Shown here: positions 26,854 to 36,000 of the stretch, in pieces | Layout of the letters: the number at the start of each line of letters is the position of its first letter | Numbering within the stretch: the first letter of the stretch is position 1 | NCBI RefSeq assembly: GCF_024505165.1 | Contig: NZ_JANIBK010000031.1 | Location: 1 to 36,530, forward strand | Source: Methylomonas rivi | GTDB lineage: Bacteria; Pseudomonadota; Gammaproteobacteria; Methylococcales; Methylomonadaceae | DNA length: 36,530 nt | Reading direction: 5' to 3' | Notes under the pieces: generated by a model | Database searches by the model: none | The model's input: only the letters and a program-made list of their open reading frames with translations | What the model was told of the DNA's origin: nothing | Program-made: the position numbers and the translations under genes

Positions 26854-26881
26854 AAAAAAACGCCTCACAAAGGAGGCGTTT
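26854..26881 (-). terminator. Intrinsic terminator/attenuator between rpsB and tsf
   Basis: On the minus strand AAACGCCTC and GAGGCGTTT form a 9-bp stem with a 6-base loop, followed by a run of seven T. It probably lowers tsf expression relative to rpsB. Confidence 0.88.
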
Positions 26882-26894
26882 AAAAAACTAAAAT

Positions 26895-26946
26895 CCGAAC
26901 CTGATACCGATCAGGCTCGGAAGCGCCCGGCCTTAATTACCCGGGC
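26895..26946 (-). other. Two further hairpins in the rpsB 3' region
   Basis: GCCCGG/CCGGGC (26925-26946, 10-base loop) and an interrupted stem CCGA.CCTGA / TCAGG.TCGG (26895-26920) lie between the rpsB stop and its terminator. They may protect the rpsB 3' end or be a processing site. Confidence 0.45.
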
Positions 26947-26955
26947 CGCAAAAAC

Positions 26956-27699
26956 TTACGCTTCCGCTGCAACTTCCTCGACGAAATCATCCGATTTTGT
27001 ACCGGCATCCATACGCAAGGCCTTGGCTTCCAAAACAGCCGCCGCCGCGCTTTGGCAATACAGGGTTACCGCGCGAATCGAGTCGTCGTTGCCGGGAATC
27101 ACATAATCGACATTATCCGGCGAGTTGTTGGAATCAACCACGCCAATAACGGGAATACCCAGTTTTTTGGCTTCCATAATGGCGTTCTTTTCGTAGCCGA
27201 CATCCAGCACAAAAATCGCATCAGGCGTGCCGCGCATGTCTTTGATACCGCCCAGACTGCGTTCCAGCTTCTCCAATTCACGCTCCATGCCCAAGGCTTC
27301 TTTTTTGCTGAAACGTTGGTATAAAGTACCGTCGGCTTTCATAGCTTCCAGTTCTTTCAGGCGGTTGATGGATTTTTTGATGGTTTTAAAGTTGGTCAAC
27401 ATACCGCCCAACCAACGATGGTTGACATACGGCATGCCGCAACGTTTTGCTTCTTCCGCAACGGCTTTGCGGGCGGCTTTCTTGGTGCCGACAAACAGAA
27501 TGCTGCCTTTGTTGGCGGTCATTTGACCCAGATAATTCATCGCGTCGTTAAACATCGGCAGCGTTTGTTCCAAATCGATGATATGGATTTTGTTACGGGC
27601 ACCGAATAAATAGGAAGCCATTTTAGGGTTCCAGTAACGAGTTTGGTGTCCGAAATGAACACCCGCTTCTAACATTTGACGCATTGACACTGCTGCCAT
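26956..27699 (-). CDS. rpsB: 30S ribosomal protein S2
   Basis: A 247-residue S2, standard length. The N-terminus [20 protein letters not shown] and the blocks [47 protein letters not shown] and [20 protein letters not shown] are diagnostic. AGGAG lies eight bases before the ATG. First gene of the rpsB-tsf-pyrH-frr-uppS-cdsA-dxr-rseP block. Confidence 0.99.
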   Translation of the reverse strand: MAAVSMRQMLEAGVHFGHQTRYWNPKMASYLFGARNKIHIIDLEQTLPMFNDAMNYLGQMTANKGSILFVGTKKAARKAVAEEAKRCGMPYVNHRWLGGMLTNFKTIKKSINRLKELEAMKADGTLYQRFSKKEALGMERELEKLERSLGGIKDMRGTPDAIFVLDVGYEKNAIMEAKKLGIPVIGVVDSNNSPDNVDYVIPGNDDSIRAVTLYCQSAAAAVLEAKALRMDAGTKSDDFVEEVAAEA

Positions 27700-27842
27700 T
27701 TATTTCTCCTAAAGATTTGCCGAATGATTCGGCGTTGGGTTACGCCTCCGCACTGTCCCGACTGATGACCCATTACCGTGTCGCCACCGTAACCGGCACC
27801 CCATCAATCGTGTCGACAGGCGTGAGTATTAAACATAGTGAA
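27700..27842 (-). promoter_or_regulatory. rpsB untranslated leader, structured
   Basis: About 140 bases between the inferred transcription start and the ATG. GCCGAA/TTCGGC (27719-27733) and GGCGT/ACGCC (27731-27746) are hairpins just upstream of the ribosome-binding site. In E. coli S2 represses its own mRNA through a conserved leader, and this is a plausible equivalent. I cannot show that the fold is conserved. Confidence 0.5.
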
Positions 27843-27848
27843 CTTCAC

Positions 27849-27877
27849 TTTATACCACGATTACAATTTCACAACAA
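27849..27877 (-). promoter_or_regulatory. Sigma-70 promoter for rpsB
   Basis: On the minus strand -35 TTGTTG (27877-27872), a 17-base spacer, and -10 TATAAA (27854-27849). Good match and spacing, about 150 bases before the ATG. Confidence 0.7.
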
Positions 27878-27943
27878 TACCAAGTCTGATAGACTGTTCC
27901 GCAACCGCGATTGCAAAACCCTCTAAGTTAACTATCAAGCCCA

Positions 27944-27949
27944 TATAAT
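27944..27949 (+). promoter_or_regulatory. Probable -10 box for map-glnD
   Basis: TATAAT, 17 bases before the map ATG. No good -35 at 16-18 bases (TTGCAA at 27911 is too far). The leader would be only about 10 bases. Confidence 0.35.
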
Positions 27950-27966
27950 TTACTCCAAAGACCCTG

Positions 27967-28731
27967 ATGAGCATTGCCATAAAAACAGCTGAAGAAATCG
28001 AAAAAATGCGCATTGCAGGCAAACTGGCCGCCGATGTATTGGAGATGATTGCCCCGCATGTCATTGTAGGCGTCGCCACGGATGAACTCGATCAAATTTG
28101 TCACGATTATATCGTTAACGAACAGCAAGCCATTCCGGCCCCACTCAATTACCGTGGCTTTCCTAAATCGATCTGCACGTCGATTAACCATCAAATTTGC
28201 CACGGCATCCCCAGCGATAAAAAACTCAAAAACGGCGACATTGTCAACGTCGACATCACGGTTATTAAAGACGGTTACCACGGCGACACCAGCAAAATGT
28301 TCTGCGTGGGCGACGTCAGTCCGCATGCGAAGCGCTTGGTGGAAATCACCCGCCAATGCCTGTTTCTGGGAATAGAACAGGTCAAGCCCGGCGCCCATTT
28401 CGGCGATATCGGCCATGCCATTCAGCAACATGCCGAAAGCAACCGCTATTCGGTGGTGCGAGAATTTTGCGGCCATGGCATCGGTAAAAATTTTCACGAA
28501 GACCCGCATGTCATGCATTTCGGCAAGCGCGGCGACGGAGCAGTGATTGAACCCGGCATGATTTTTACGATCGAGCCCATGATCAATATCGGCAAAAGAC
28601 ACATGAAAATCCTGCCCGACGGCTGGACCGCCGTCACCAAGGACCGCAGCCTGTCGGCGCAATGGGAGCACACCATTCTGGTAACCGATAGCGGTTACGA
28701 AATATTGACCTTGCGCCAGGAAGAACGGTGA
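27967..28731 (+). CDS. map: Methionine aminopeptidase, type I
   Basis: A 254-residue enzyme that removes the initiator Met from new proteins. The pita-bread fold's metal ligands are all present: Asp96, Asp107 (GYHGDTSKMF), His170 (FCGHGIG), Glu203 (TIEPM) and Glu234 (QWEHT); His79 lies in ICHGIPS. Length is typical of type Ia. Divergent from rpsB, as in many gammaproteobacteria, and its stop overlaps the glnD start in GTGA, so the two are coupled. Confidence 0.98.
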   Translation: MSIAIKTAEEIEKMRIAGKLAADVLEMIAPHVIVGVATDELDQICHDYIVNEQQAIPAPLNYRGFPKSICTSINHQICHGIPSDKKLKNGDIVNVDITVIKDGYHGDTSKMFCVGDVSPHAKRLVEITRQCLFLGIEQVKPGAHFGDIGHAIQQHAESNRYSVVREFCGHGIGKNFHEDPHVMHFGKRGDGAVIEPGMIFTIEPMINIGKRHMKILPDGWTAVTKDRSLSAQWEHTILVTDSGYEILTLRQEER

Positions 28732-31373
28732 CAGACTCTTTATTTACCGAAGCGTATTTCGCCAAAAGCTTTACCGTCTCCCATCCCATCCCGGCCTTTA
28801 AAAACGCCATTACCCGCGAAAACGAACAATTAAAACTGCGCTTCAAACCCGCTCACTCGCCTGCGGAACTGCTCAGCGAAAAGGCCGGCTTTATCGATAA
28901 TCTGCTCTCGGCCTGCTGGACGCATTTTTTGGCCGACGAAGCCGACCAGCAGGCCTTGATCGCCACCGGCGGCTATGGCCGCGGCGAGTTATTCCCCTAT
29001 TCCGACATCGACATTCTGATTGTTTTAAATCAGGAGTTTACCGATAAGATTCAAGACGGCCTATCCGCTTTCAGCAATTTCCTGTGGGACATAGGCCTAA
29101 AACCCGGCCTGAGAACCTGCTTCACCAACGAATGCGTGGCATTCGCCCTGCAGGACCAAACCATTTTCACCAGCCTGCTGGAAATGCGCCTTATCAGCGG
29201 CAACCCGGATTTATTCGAAACGCTTTCCAAGCAAATCATCAACACTCAGCTTTGGTCTTCGGAGCGGTTTTTCCTGGCCAAAATGAACGAACAGGAACAG
29301 CGCTACGGCAAATTTCACGACACCGCTTACAATCTGGAGCCCAATATCAAGGAAGGTCCGGGCGGACTAAGAGATATACAAGTCATTAGCTGGGTCTTCA
29401 AACACCATTACAACGCCCACTCCCTGCGCGAGCTGATTAAGTACGGCTTCCTGCCCCGCTCCGAGTACGACAGCTTGGTAGCTGCCCGCGACATACTGTG
29501 GCGGCTGCGTTTTGCCTTGCACTGCCTGACCAACCGTTGCGAAGACCGGTTATTGTTCGACCACCAACGCGAAATGGCCGAATTATTCGGCTATACCGAC
29601 AAAGACGGCAATCCCGATGTCGAACAGTTCATGCAATTTTTCTTTAAAACGGTCGTGAATATAGAACGGCTGAACGAAATGCTGCTGCAACTGCTCAATG
29701 AACGCCTGATAAACAATCATGAAGCCTTAACCCCTACCCCCATCACCGCCAATTTTTCATCCATTGCCGGCTATCTGGAAGTTAGCCACGAAGAGGTGTT
29801 TCAAAATCACCCCTTGGCGTTACTGGAAATATTTCTATTACTACAGCAATCGCCTTCGTTAAAAGGCATTCGCGCCAGCACTATCAGACTGATTCGCAAA
29901 AGCCTCGCCTTGATCGACGACAATTTTCGCCACAACAAGCAAGCCAACCGGCTGTTTATCGAAATACTCCGGCAGCCGCGCGGCATCACCCATCAGCTCA
30001 AACGCATGAACCGTTACGGCGTGCTGGCGGCTTATCTGCCGGATTTCGCCAACATCGTCGCCCGCATGCAGTACGATTTATTTCATATCTACACCGTGGA
30101 CGAACACACGCTGTTTGTGATTAGAAACCTGCGCCGTTTCGCCTTGGACAAGCACAGCAAGGAATTGCCGTTTTGCAACAACATTTTTCTGCTCACCCCC
30201 AAACCCGATGTGCTGTATATCGCCGCGCTATTCCATGACATCGCCAAAGGCCGCGGCGGCGACCACTCGACACTGGGCGAAAAAATTGCATTGGACTTTT
30301 GCAAGCAACACGATCTCCCCAGACAGGACAGCAAGCTGATTACCTGGCTGGTCCGAAACCATTTATTGATGTCGATGACCGCGCAGCGCAAAGACATCAG
30401 CGACCCGGACGTCATCCACACCTTTGCCCTGCAAGTGGGCAGCATCGAATACTTGAACTATCTGTATTTATTGACCGTCGCCGACATCAGGGCCACCAAT
30501 CCCAGCTTATGGAACACCTGGAAGGACGCCCTGTTAAAAGATCTGTATATCGCCACGCACCGCGCCCTGCACCGCGGCCTGCAAAACCCGGTCGCCCGCT
30601 CAGAACGCATCAAGGAAACCCAAAAAGAAGCTAACCGCGAGCTGACCAAACTCGGCATAACGAAAAACGCCATTGCAAAGTCTTGGCAACATCTAAGCGA
30701 CGATTACTTTTTACGCTATTCCGCCGACGAAATCGCTTGGCACACCATTGCTATTGCCGCGTCGACGGAAGAAGAATTACCCCTGGTTTTATTACGCCCG
30801 CAAACCCAGCGCGGCAGCGCCGAAATTTTTGTCTACACCCGCAACGAAGCGCAGATCTTTTCCATTTGCACCGCGACACTCGATCACTTGGGCCTGACTA
30901 TTCTGGATGCCCGCATCATCACCACCGAAGATCAATACGTCTTAAACAGCTTTCAGGTTTTGGAGCAGTCCGGCGAAGCCATCAACGATTTATACCGGGA
31001 AATCCATATCTGCGACACTTTGCGGCAAGGTTTGATTAACAAAAAAGCCAGCCTTTCGAAAAACATTCACAAGCAATCCAGACAGGCCCGGCATTTTCCA
31101 ATCGAAACCAGCGTGACTTTTTTGGACAACCCTTCCAGCAAACATACCACTATCGAACTGGTTACCACCGACCATGCCGGCTTGCTGTCGACCATAGGCA
31201 AAGCCTTCACCGAGCTGGACATCCAACTGCACGACGCCAAAATCACCACCATCGGCAGCCGCGCGGAAGATATGTTTTATGTCACGGATCAAAATTGCCA
31301 ACCTATCGTCGATGTGCAGGCAAAAGCCAGAATCAGCGCAACAATCCTACGTTATTTGTCAGACAAAAATTAA
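28728..31373 (+). CDS. glnD: Bifunctional PII uridylyltransferase/uridylyl-removing enzyme
   Basis: An 881-residue nitrogen sensor that adds UMP to PII (GlnB/GlnK) when glutamine is low and removes it when glutamine is high. The nucleotidyltransferase motif is GGYGRGELFPYSDIDI (81-96), with Asp93 and Asp95. The HD hydrolase motif LFHDIAKGRGGDHS has His503-Asp504. Two C-terminal ACT domains lie about 700-780 and 815-881 and bind glutamine. The start is GTG, overlapping the map stop. Its targets control glutamine synthetase and AmtB; amtB and a glutamate synthase gene also lie in this window. Confidence 0.97.
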   Translation: MTDSLFTEAYFAKSFTVSHPIPAFKNAITRENEQLKLRFKPAHSPAELLSEKAGFIDNLLSACWTHFLADEADQQALIATGGYGRGELFPYSDIDILIVLNQEFTDKIQDGLSAFSNFLWDIGLKPGLRTCFTNECVAFALQDQTIFTSLLEMRLISGNPDLFETLSKQIINTQLWSSERFFLAKMNEQEQRYGKFHDTAYNLEPNIKEGPGGLRDIQVISWVFKHHYNAHSLRELIKYGFLPRSEYDSLVAARDILWRLRFALHCLTNRCEDRLLFDHQREMAELFGYTDKDGNPDVEQFMQFFFKTVVNIERLNEMLLQLLNERLINNHEALTPTPITANFSSIAGYLEVSHEEVFQNHPLALLEIFLLLQQSPSLKGIRASTIRLIRKSLALIDDNFRHNKQANRLFIEILRQPRGITHQLKRMNRYGVLAAYLPDFANIVARMQYDLFHIYTVDEHTLFVIRNLRRFALDKHSKELPFCNNIFLLTPKPDVLYIAALFHDIAKGRGGDHSTLGEKIALDFCKQHDLPRQDSKLITWLVRNHLLMSMTAQRKDISDPDVIHTFALQVGSIEYLNYLYLLTVADIRATNPSLWNTWKDALLKDLYIATHRALHRGLQNPVARSERIKETQKEANRELTKLGITKNAIAKSWQHLSDDYFLRYSADEIAWHTIAIAASTEEELPLVLLRPQTQRGSAEIFVYTRNEAQIFSICTATLDHLGLTILDARIITTEDQYVLNSFQVLEQSGEAINDLYREIHICDTLRQGLINKKASLSKNIHKQSRQARHFPIETSVTFLDNPSSKHTTIELVTTDHAGLLSTIGKAFTELDIQLHDAKITTIGSRAEDMFYVTDQNCQPIVDVQAKARISATILRYLSDKN

Positions 31374-31533
31374 AGCCTTTTCCGCAGAGCGCCACACGGA
31401 CAGGTAACGAGTTTTATTCCAAAGAAACAAAAAACCCCTTCATGCCGCCATATACTCAAGAGAGCAGCTTCCAGCCTTGATCAAAATTTGCTGCCATGCC
31501 GACCGGCACGAAGGGATTTTATTCGGAAGACGC

Positions 31534-32754
31534 TCAGTGAGTATCCAGGCTTTGCCCGCGCGCCAGCTTTGGCAACCGTCCTTCCAGGCCCATTGCCGCC
31601 TTCATCACCTTGTTTCTGACCGGCGTCAGCCGCTGCGCCAATCCCAGCCCCAGGTTGCGGATGAATTTTACCGGTAGGATGTTATTGCTGAACGACCGAT
31701 AAAACACATCCATGACCGTCATCATTTTCAAATTCTCATTGCGCCGCATGGACTCGTAGCGCTTTAAAACCGAAACATCGGCAATGTCCTTACCCCGCTT
31801 ATGCGCATCAACCACAACTTCCGCCAGGGCCGCCGCATCCAGCAAACCGATGTTGACACCCTGCCCGGCCAAAGGATTGATCATATGCGCCGCATCGCCC
31901 ACCAGCGCCACCCCCTGCTTGACATAACTTTGCGCATGCTGGCGCTTCAGCGGAAAACTCGCCACCCCCAAAACTTGGTTTATCTCACCCAAACAATCCG
32001 GAAATGCCGCAACCAACGCGTCTTTAAGCTGATCGTAAGGCAAGGCTTGTAAACGCCGCACCTCATCGGGAGACTGGTACCACACGATCGAGCCGTAATT
32101 TCCTGTCAAGGGCAAAAACGCTTGCGGCCCGCTCGGCACAAAACGCTGCCAGGTAATATCCTGCTGCGGATAAGCGGTTTCCACGTAAATAACCAGCGCA
32201 TGCTGATTGTAATCCCAACTCGTCACCCCCAATCCGACCGCCTGTCTGACCCGGGACTGGCCGCCGTCGGCAGCCACCAGCAACCTGGCCTCCAATACCC
32301 GCCCATCGGCCAGTACCACTTCGCTTTCGTGGCCGTCATAATGAATTTTACCTATAGCCTGCGACATCAACAACGTGACGTTGGCAAACTCCGCCAGACG
32401 CTCCAGCAGTGCCAATTGGGTAATTCGATTTTCGACAATATAACCCAGCTCGGACGCCTGGATATCGTCGCTGTTAAATGTCGTGTCGCCGGCGCTTTCC
32501 CACACCCGCATGCGCTTGAACGGACAAAAGCGCCTTGAGGCGACGCCCCGCCAAGCGCCAACCGCATCCAGAATATTCCGCGAAGCGATACTCAAGGCCG
32601 AAACCCGCAAATCATGCGCTTGATCGGGCGAAAAGGCCTTCGGCAATTGGGCTTCTATAATCGCCACTGTAAGGCCGCTGCCGCCCAGGCAGCAGGCAAC
32701 CGCGGCGCCGACCATACCGCCGCCCACTATCAACACATCAAATTTTTGTTTCAT
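31534..32754 (-). CDS. ubiF: FAD-dependent ubiquinone-biosynthesis hydroxylase (UbiF/UbiH/UbiI family)
   Basis: A 406-residue flavin monooxygenase. Seen: the dinucleotide fold VLIVGGGMVGAAVACCLGG (Gly11-Gly16), the middle motif VAADGGQSRVRQAVG, and GDAAHMINPLAGQGVN (about 288-303), where FAD ribityl contacts lie. The whole sequence resembles E. coli UbiF more than UbiH or UbiI, notably TWQRFVPSGPQAFLPLTGN, SIVWYQSP and FSNNILPVKFIRNLG near the end. UbiF adds the C6 hydroxyl in ubiquinone synthesis. Assignment within the family is from memory of the sequences. It converges with glnD and diverges from the glutamate synthase gene; no clear Shine-Dalgarno. The 160-base gap to glnD (31374-31533) shows nothing notable. 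Confidence 0.85.
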   Translation of the reverse strand: MKQKFDVLIVGGGMVGAAVACCLGGSGLTVAIIEAQLPKAFSPDQAHDLRVSALSIASRNILDAVGAWRGVASRRFCPFKRMRVWESAGDTTFNSDDIQASELGYIVENRITQLALLERLAEFANVTLLMSQAIGKIHYDGHESEVVLADGRVLEARLLVAADGGQSRVRQAVGLGVTSWDYNQHALVIYVETAYPQQDITWQRFVPSGPQAFLPLTGNYGSIVWYQSPDEVRRLQALPYDQLKDALVAAFPDCLGEINQVLGVASFPLKRQHAQSYVKQGVALVGDAAHMINPLAGQGVNIGLLDAAALAEVVVDAHKRGKDIADVSVLKRYESMRRNENLKMMTVMDVFYRSFSNNILPVKFIRNLGLGLAQRLTPVRNKVMKAAMGLEGRLPKLARGQSLDTH

Positions 32755-32832
32755 ATTTTGTCACAGAGTATTAAAACGTTAGTCTGACAACGCAGCCGGC
32801 ATTTACATGGCTGATGAAATGACAGGACAGCC

Positions 32833-32922
32833 GCCGCGTGTTATGATTGGAAAGTTTCACTAACTGAAATTTAGAACAAACTCGCAAGCTTGTTGCCGCT
32901 TCCGACGACTCTAACACGCGGC
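32833..32922. other. 90-base structured element between ubiF and gltB
   Basis: A perfect 11-bp inverted repeat GCCGCGTGTTA (32833-32843) / TAACACGCGGC (32912-32922) encloses two smaller stems: AAGTTTCA/TGAAATTT with a CTAAC loop (32852-32872, one G-T pair) and AACAA/TTGTT (32875-32894). The closed multi-arm form resembles a leader RNA or riboswitch, 83 bases before the gltB ATG. A small terminal-inverted-repeat element is the alternative, but no flanking target duplication is seen. Confidence 0.5.
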
Positions 32923-33005
32923 AGAGAGAAAAACCATAAACAGCGTTAGCTTTAAGGTAATTACCCGGCAACGCAATTAACCAGCAAGACAGGATCTGGA
33001 TAGCA

Positions 33006-36000
33006 ATGATCAATAACGCCCAGAAAAACAACGCAATACATATGCTTTACGACGCCGATTTATCTCAAGACAGCTGCGGTGTAGGTTTTATCACCCGCAA
33101 GGACAGCAAACAGACGCACGCTCTTCTGGTCAAATCGCACGAAGCCTTATGTACCATTCCGCATCGAGGCGGCATGAGCGCCGAGGGCATCGGCGACGGC
33201 GCGGGGGTAAATATCGACCTGTCTTTAACGTTTTTTCGCAAAATTACCGGTATCGAAAGTCTGAAATTGGGCCAATTCGGCGTGGCCAATTTCTTTTTCC
33301 CGGAAGATCATGCCCATTACGACTCCACCGCAACGCAGCTGGTGGAAAACCATCTGAAAGAATTCGACCTGCCCGTCATAAAATGGCGCGAGGTACCGGT
33401 AGACAAATCGGTGCTGAATGCGGCGGCCGTCAAAGCGCAACTACCGATTAAACAGCTGATTTTCGGCCGCCCCGCCGCGCTGAAAGACGCCAGCCACCAC
33501 GCATTCGAGCGCCATATCCAAAAAGCCTTGCTGACCATTGAAGCGGACGGCTTTAGCCGCCCTGAGTTGCAAGGTTTCTATCCGCTGTCCATGAGTTCCC
33601 GCACGCAGGTCTACAAAGGCCGCCTGAATTCCTTCGAGGTGATTCCCTATTTCATTGATCTGTACGACACGGACCATGAAATTTGCACGCTGTTTTTCCA
33701 TACCCGTTTTTCGACCAATACCGCGCCGGCCACCATGATGGCGCAACCGTTCCGCTATATGGCGCATAACGGCGAGTTGAACACGGACAAGAAAAACCGC
33801 CTCAGCGAAAACGCTATCGCCCGCCAAAACAACAAACACGTGATTTTCCCGTGCGGACAATCCGACTCCGGCCGGTTGGACCAAACCCTGACCCGCCGTA
33901 TCAACGAAGACGAACTGGACATCGTCACCGCCATTTTAGCCATGATGCCGCCGGCTTGGGAAAACGACCCGACCTTGTCGGACGAGGTGCGGGCGATGCT
34001 GGAGTTCTTCAGCCTGTACGAAGAAAAAAACGACGGTCCCGCCGCATTGATTTTCAACGACGGCATCCGTGTCGGCGCCCGCCTGGACCGTCTGGGCCTG
34101 CGTCCCTTGCGTTCGGTGGAAACCAGCGAATATCTGGCCGTGATGTCGGAAGCCGGCCAGATAGACTTTCCGCCGGAAGAGGTCTTGTATCGCGGCCGTA
34201 TCGAAGCCGGCGGCATGCTGTATTTCGATCACGGCACGGGCCAATCGTATAACAGCCATCAGGTCCTGGAACGCCTGGCCAAGGAGAAAGACTACCAAGC
34301 CATGCTGGCCGAGCGCTGCCTGCATCTGAACGACTTACCCAAAGTCGATCTATCGGAAATCGGCAACGATCACGAATTGAATATCGACCAACGCCACACT
34401 GCGTATTCGATGAATCAGGAAAGCTTTAAATTCTTGCTGGACCCGATCCTGCAAACCGGTCTGGAAAAAGTCTCGGCCATGGGTTACGGTTTGGCGCCGA
34501 ATGCATTGAGCGCGGCGGAAGGCGGCATGTCCCGCTATTTCAGCCAACGCTTCGCGCAAGTCACCAATCCGCCCCTGGACTCGCTGCGCGAAAGCGACGG
34601 CATGACCTTGCGGGTAGCGCTCGGCGCCAAACCGACCTTCGCACCCAGCCACAGCAAGCAGCTGATGATCGAGTCGCCGATCCTGCAGCGCACCCAACTG
34701 GAACAGATACGCCGGCAAACCCAGGTTAAAACCGTCACTTTGGACATGCTGTATACACCGAACTTTGACGATGCCGTGCAAAATGAAAAAGCCGTCGAAT
34801 TGGCGCTGCAAAACGTATGCGAGCAGGTCGAACAGGCCGCGCGCGGCAATACCGGCATCATCATTTTGAGCGACGCCAATATCGGCAAAACCAAGGCCGC
34901 CATCCCTGCGCTGCTGATGGTCGCCGCCGCCAACCAGCATATGGTGAAACACGGCTTGCGCTTCAACTCCTCGCTGATCATGGAAACCGGCCAAGCCGCC
35001 AGCCCGCACGACGTCGCCACCATACTCGGCTTTGGCGCATCGGCAATCTGCCCGCTGAGCGTACATAACCGGGTCATGACCGAATACACGGACCCGGCCG
35101 CGCGGCAAAAAGCCTTGTATAACTTCCAAAAAGGCGTGGAAAAATCGCTGATGAAGACCATGGGCAAATTCGGCCTGTGTACAGCGGAAAGTTATATCGG
35201 CGGCGAATTCTTCGAATCCAACTACCTGGATACCGACGAACCCAAACTGCAAGCTTATTTTCCCAACATAAACGCTTCGGTGGGCGGCGTCCGCTATTCG
35301 GACATCGCCGCCAGCGCCACCGAATGGCACCACAAAGCCTTGTCCGTCAAAGATGAAAGCGATATCCCGTTCCTGGGCTTGTTCAAAGAGCGTCAGGAAG
35401 GCGCGGGCCATACCTTCGGCAATACCGCGGTACGCGAATATATCAACATGACCGACGAGCCGATTCTGTACGCCGCCCAGCAACAAGCCGCGGAAGCCAG
35501 CGACACGGCTTATCTGGACTTCGGTTACGAAAAACGCACCCCGGAACAAATCGACGCTTTCGGCATTACCCCGGCCTATCGCAGCTTTACCCGCAACTTG
35601 GCGGCAGAGCGCGCCAACCGTCCGGCGGCATTGCGCGACGTGATGGATTTTCCGGTCGATATTACCGCCGCCGGCAGCAAGGCCGAGTTCGACCGCCTGC
35701 TGGGCAGTCAGAATTTAGTCGGCAACAACAATTTTGTAATTCGCGGCTTGAACGCCGAGAAAAGCAACGGCGTTGTTTTTACGCTGAGCTTGACCAACGA
35801 CAACAGCAAAGCCCGTCTGGAGCAACTGGCCGAGCATCTGAAAGCACGCTTTACCGGTAACGATTTCGGCCTGACCGTCGAAAGCACCGCTATCAGCCTG
35901 CGCGTCAACGACAGCGACAGCATCGTTTACCACTATTTGAACAACCTGCGCACGGCGCGTAGCGCCATCGACCTGAATAAGGTGCAACCCGCGCACGAAA

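Noticed and set aside
27928-28671. 247-codon minus-strand frame
   Set aside because: Fully antisense to map, which has all catalytic residues.
32771-33031. 86-codon minus-strand frame between ubiF and gltB
   Set aside because: It covers the structured element and the gltB start; the translation resembles no family and no start signal is seen.
34350-35549. 399-codon open frame on the minus strand
   Set aside because: It lies antisense to the clearly conserved glutamate synthase frame, has no ribosome-binding site, and its His/Gln/Gly/Arg-rich translation is typical of a reverse shadow.
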